Assembly: GCA_035550595.1 (NCBI GenBank)
Contig: DASZOV010000020.1
Location: 1-8,079, forward strand
Origin: CALFMR01 sp035550595
GTDB lineage: Bacteria > Acidobacteriota > Vicinamibacteria > Vicinamibacterales > SCN-69-37
Direction: 5' to 3'
DNA length: 8,079 nucleotides
Below, in pieces: positions 5,311-8,079 of this stretch. A program made the position numbers and the translations under genes. The stretch's first letter is position 1; each line of letters begins with the position of its first letter. Below the pieces are notes generated by a model, which saw nothing but the letters and a program-made list of their open reading frames with translations, did no database searches and had not been told where the DNA came from.

Positions 5311-6579
5311 GTGGCTTCGGCGCGTCATCTCACCACGCTCACGCTTGCGATCGCGCTCCTCGCCGGCTGCCGTCAGGCGCCGGACACCGACGCGCCTGCG
5401 CCGAACGATGTCCGTCTGGGCCAGGGCGACACGACGATGGAAGGGCTCGTGCCGCCGCACGCCACGCTCGGCGCGCTGCTTCGTGAGCAGTTGTCGCCTG
5501 ACGTCTCGGCCTCGATCGTCGACGCAGTTCGTGGCGTCTTCAATCCCAGGGACCTGCGGCCGGACCGCACCTACCAGATCACGCGCACGCTCGACGGCCT
5601 CTTCCGCGAGTTCCGCTACTACATCGACGCCGATCGCTTCGTGCGCGTCGTCCTCCGCCGGGGCGACCCGGCCGATGCCACGCCGGCCTACGACGTCGAG
5701 GTCGTGCCCATCCCGAAAGAGTTCGAGCCGGCGGCCGTCTCGGCCGAGATCACGCACGAGCACAACTCGCTCGTCGCGGCCTTCGAAGCCGACGGCGAGA
5801 ACATCCAGTTGCCCTTGCAGGTGGCCGACGTCTTCGGCGGCGAAGTCGACTTCAACGCGGATCTCAACCAGGGCGATCGCATCGACGTGCTCTTCGACCG
5901 CGCCGTGCGTGACGGGCAGTTCGTCGGCTACGGCGACCTGAAGGCGGCCATCATCGACGTCGACAGCCGCGAGATGACGGCCATCCGCTACGCGGCCGCG
6001 GGTCAGCCCGCCGCGTGGTACGACGCCGACGGCCGGTCGCTCAAGCGCGTGTTCCTGAAATCACCCCTGCCGTTCGATCCCCGCGTGACGTCGCCGTTCA
6101 CGTATCACCGTCTCCACCCGGTGCTCGGCAGCGTGCGGCCGCACCTCGGCGTGGACTTCGGCGCGCCGTACGGCACGCGCGTGAAGGCGGTCGCCTCGGG
6201 CGTCGTCGAAGTCGCCGGCTGGGCGGGCGGCGCGGGTCGTATGGTGAAGATTCGCCACGCAGGTGGCTACGAGACCGAGTATCTCCACCTGTCGTCGTTC
6301 GAGTCCGGCATTCATCCCGGTGCCCGCGTCGAACAGGGCGATCTCATCGGCCGGGTCGGACAGACTGGACTCGCGACGGGGCCGCACCTCGACTATCGCG
6401 TGATCAAGAACGGCGTCTATCTCAATCCGCTCACGGCCTTCCGCGACATGCCGGCGGGCGAGCCGCTCTCGGCCGACGCGCTGCCGCAGTTCTTCGCCGA
6501 GCGCGACGCCGCCTTGGCCGAGTTGCACGATCGGCTCGCAGCGACCCGGCGCACCGTCGATCCGGCCGTCACGCGCTGA
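5311..6579 (+). CDS. M23-family metallopeptidase lipoprotein (MepM/Csd3-like)
   Basis: 422 residues from GTG 5311, chosen because it gives a textbook lipoprotein signal: ASARHLTTLTLAIALLAGC, lipobox LAGC with the lipidated residue at Cys20, then an Asp/Pro-rich tether. Residues about 45-115 resemble the LysM-like/OapA N-terminal module of MepM-type enzymes (ATLGALLREQLSPDVSASIVDAVRGVF). Residues about 145-230 match the second Csd3-like domain (AAFEADGENIQLPLQVADVF ... LNQGDRIDVLFDR). Residues about 262-375 are the LytM/M23 domain: H278-LGV-D282, H326 in YLHLS, and H359 in GPHLDYR. Such enzymes cut peptidoglycan cross-bridges in the periplasm. The second His of the usual HLH motif, normally a zinc ligand, is Asp361 here. 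D-position variants occur in the family as I recall it, so activity is likely but unproven. The DUF1015 gene follows after 4 nt. Confidence 0.9.
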   Translation: MASARHLTTLTLAIALLAGCRQAPDTDAPAPNDVRLGQGDTTMEGLVPPHATLGALLREQLSPDVSASIVDAVRGVFNPRDLRPDRTYQITRTLDGLFREFRYYIDADRFVRVVLRRGDPADATPAYDVEVVPIPKEFEPAAVSAEITHEHNSLVAAFEADGENIQLPLQVADVFGGEVDFNADLNQGDRIDVLFDRAVRDGQFVGYGDLKAAIIDVDSREMTAIRYAAAGQPAAWYDADGRSLKRVFLKSPLPFDPRVTSPFTYHRLHPVLGSVRPHLGVDFGAPYGTRVKAVASGVVEVAGWAGGAGRMVKIRHAGGYETEYLHLSSFESGIHPGARVEQGDLIGRVGQTGLATGPHLDYRVIKNGVYLNPLTAFRDMPAGEPLSADALPQFFAERDAALAELHDRLAATRRTVDPAVTR

Positions 6580-6583
6580 CGTC

Positions 6584-7789
6584 ATGTCGGCGCTGTTTCC
6601 GTTCCAGGCCCTGCGCCCCGCGCCGGAGTCCGCCGCCCGCGTCGCCTCGGTCCCGTACGACGTCGTCACCGCCGACGAAGCCCGCGCGCTCGCCTCCGGC
6701 AATCCGCTCAGCTTCCTGCACGTCACCCGCTCGGAGATCGATCTGCCGGCTGGGACGAATCCCTACGACGCTGCCGTGTACGCGCGCGCCGCGGACAACC
6801 TGCGGCGTCTCACCACCGACGCGCCGCTCGTCGTCGAATCTCAGCCGGCGCTGTATTGCTATCGGTTGCGGATGGGACGGCACGAGCAGACGGGCGTGGC
6901 CGGATGCTTCGCGGTCGACGAGTACGATCGCGGCCTCATCAAGAAGCACGAGCGTACGCGCCGCGACAAGGAAGACGACCGCACGCGGCACATCACGACC
7001 GTCGGCGCGCAAACCGGGCTCGTGCTGCTGACCTATCGTGCGCGAGCCGATGTCGACGCCATCGTCGCGCGCGCAACCGCCGGCCGTCCGCTCTATGACT
7101 TCGTCGCGCTAGACGACGTGCAGCACACCGTGTGGCGGGTGCTGAATGCAGACGTGGCGGCGATCGTCGACGCGTTCAACGCGATCGATGCGCTCTACAT
7201 CGCCGACGGACACCATCGCGCCGCGAGCGCATCACGCGCGTGCGCGGCACGCGGTGGGGCGGGCGAGTCCTCGCGGTTCGTCGCCGTCGCGTTTCCCGAC
7301 GCCGCCATGCAGGTGCGGCCCTACAACCGCGTCGTCGCCGACCTCGCGGGCCGGACGCCCGAGGCATTCGTTCAGGCGGTTGGCACCGTGGCGCGCGTGT
7401 CGGACGGCGGGCCCGTGCCCTCGCGCGCGGGAGACGCCGCGATGTTTCTCGCCGGCCGCTGGTACCGTCTCGAACTGCCGCCTACCGCGCCTGGAACGCC
7501 GCGCGCCGACGCGCTCGACGTCGCCATCCTCCAGGAACGCGTGCTCGCTCCGATCCTCGGCATCGCCGATCCGCGTACCGACCGGCGCATCGACTTCGTC
7601 GGCGGCATCCGCGGCACGGCCGAGCTCGAGCGTCTGGTGTCGTCGGGACGTGCGGCCGTGGCGTTCTCGATGCACCCGGTGAGCGTCGGCGATCTCATGG
7701 CCATTGCCGACGAAGGCGGGATCATGCCGCCCAAGTCGACGTGGTTCGAGCCGAAGCTCCGCGACGGACTGCTCGTCCACACGATCTGA
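6584..7789 (+). CDS. DUF1015 family protein
   Basis: 401 residues, about the normal size for DUF1015 (PF06245, COG4198), and complete. Landmarks in order: the N-terminal FPFQALRP and SVPYDVV (residue 22 on), the charged block IKKHERTRRDKEDDRTRH (119-136), YIADGHHRAASASRA (205-219), and the C-terminal signature IMPPKSTWFEPKLRDGLLVH (380-399). No signal peptide or membrane segment, so cytosolic. The start lies 4 nt after the peptidase stop without a good Shine-Dalgarno, suggesting translational coupling in one transcript. serC follows 152 nt downstream. The biochemical role of the family is, as far as I know, not established. ADGHHR resembles the DGxHR motif of ParB/sulfiredoxin-fold proteins, which include free-serine kinases; with serC as neighbour this hints at serine or phosphoserine chemistry, but that is inference. 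Confidence 0.93.
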   Translation: MSALFPFQALRPAPESAARVASVPYDVVTADEARALASGNPLSFLHVTRSEIDLPAGTNPYDAAVYARAADNLRRLTTDAPLVVESQPALYCYRLRMGRHEQTGVAGCFAVDEYDRGLIKKHERTRRDKEDDRTRHITTVGAQTGLVLLTYRARADVDAIVARATAGRPLYDFVALDDVQHTVWRVLNADVAAIVDAFNAIDALYIADGHHRAASASRACAARGGAGESSRFVAVAFPDAAMQVRPYNRVVADLAGRTPEAFVQAVGTVARVSDGGPVPSRAGDAAMFLAGRWYRLELPPTAPGTPRADALDVAILQERVLAPILGIADPRTDRRIDFVGGIRGTAELERLVSSGRAAVAFSMHPVSVGDLMAIADEGGIMPPKSTWFEPKLRDGLLVHTI

Positions 7790-7839
7790 CGGCCGAAATC
7801 CGCGCCTGCCGTGGCCGACTCGCGAACGCCGCGCGAAAC

Positions 7840-7922
7840 GTGAAATCATGAAGGGGCCGGCGACCGACCACCGCAGGGTGGCGGCCGATGCCGGAGGCCG
7901 GTCCCGGCGCTGACTCTTTCAC
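7840..7922 (+). promoter_or_regulatory. Possible structured leader RNA upstream of serC
   Basis: The stretch can fold into a closed multi-helix structure. P1 is GTGAAA (7840-7845) with TTTCAC (7917-7922). P2 is 7853-7861 with 7897-7905, nine pairs including one G-U. P3 is CCG (7864-7866) plus CCACC (7868-7872) against GGTGG (7877-7881) plus CGG (7882-7884), eight pairs, one bulged A and a GCAG loop. A short CCG-ATGC-CGG (7885-7894) completes the junction. The structure ends 19 nt before the serC start. It could be a riboswitch-like or attenuation leader, or a processing or termination signal between DUF1015 and serC. I do not recognise it as a known class, and GC-rich DNA folds easily by chance. 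Confidence 0.35.
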
Positions 7923-7941
7923 CTTTCCCAGGACGTTTCTC

Positions 7942-8079
7942 ATGCCCGTACATCGTGTCTACAACTTCTCCGCTGGCCCAGCGGTGCTCCCTCTCTCCGT
8001 CCTCGAAGAAGCCCAGCGTGACCTCGTCGCGCTGCCCGGCGTCGGCATGTCGGTCCTGGAGATCAGTCACCGGTCGAAG
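7942..8079 (+). CDS. serC: Phosphoserine aminotransferase SerC, N-terminal part (3' truncated)
   Basis: The first 46 residues are visible; the frame is open to the edge of the window. MPVHRVYNFSAGPAVLPLSV and the following GVGMSVLEISHRSK are the conserved N-terminus of SerC, a PLP-dependent class V (fold type I) aminotransferase. It converts 3-phosphohydroxypyruvate and glutamate to O-phosphoserine and 2-oxoglutarate in serine biosynthesis, and in some bacteria also acts in pyridoxal phosphate synthesis. The SAGPA and SHRS segments contribute to substrate and cofactor binding; the catalytic lysine lies beyond the window. An AGGA at 7930-7933 is 8 nt before the ATG. The 152-nt leader with a potential RNA fold separates it from the DUF1015 gene. 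Confidence 0.95.
   Translation, partial: MPVHRVYNFSAGPAVLPLSVLEEAQRDLVALPGVGMSVLEISHRSK

Overview
The window is GC-rich (about two-thirds G+C by eye), gene-dense, and every supportable gene lies on the + strand. Exported proteins with outer-membrane barrels and a lipoprotein indicate a Gram-negative cell envelope. Heavy use of GTG starts, heptad-type intergenic repeats and the DUF1015-serC order make me lean towards an Acidobacteriota (Vicinamibacteria-like) bacterium. That placement is a pattern-recognition guess and is not proven by anything here.

Layout. (1) 2-961: 3' part of a DUF853/YjgR-type HerA-like ATPase. (2) 1075-2049: exported alpha/beta hydrolase with a complete Ser-Asp-His set. 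(3) 2051-2178: compact non-coding element made of consecutive small hairpins followed by an array of 7-nt units that ends 1 nt before the next start codon. (4) 2180-3664: cytoplasmic thioredoxin-fold plus six-bladed NHL propeller protein resembling NHLRC2. (5) 3665-3841: intergenic region with a nested inverted repeat. (6) 3842-4345: small outer-membrane barrel protein, closed by a good intrinsic terminator. (7) 4441-4575: compound inverted repeat whose two 31-nt arms are built of heptads around an inner palindrome. (8) 4607-5230: second outer-membrane barrel protein. (9) 5311-6579: M23 (LytM/MepM/Csd3-like) lipoprotein peptidase. (10) 6584-7789: DUF1015 protein, 4 nt after the peptidase. (11) 7790-7941: leader that can fold into a multi-helix RNA. 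(12) 7942 to the edge: N-terminus of phosphoserine aminotransferase SerC.

How it fits together. The two barrel proteins and the M23 lipoprotein form an envelope-oriented block, each apparently with its own transcription signals. The peptidase and DUF1015 genes look co-transcribed. DUF1015 next to serC suggests a link to serine or phosphoserine metabolism. The most unusual content is non-coding: two heptad/palindrome elements, one of which abuts a start codon that has no Shine-Dalgarno sequence, and a possible structured leader before serC. I found no phage, transposase, CRISPR, tRNA or rRNA, and no complete new multi-gene system.
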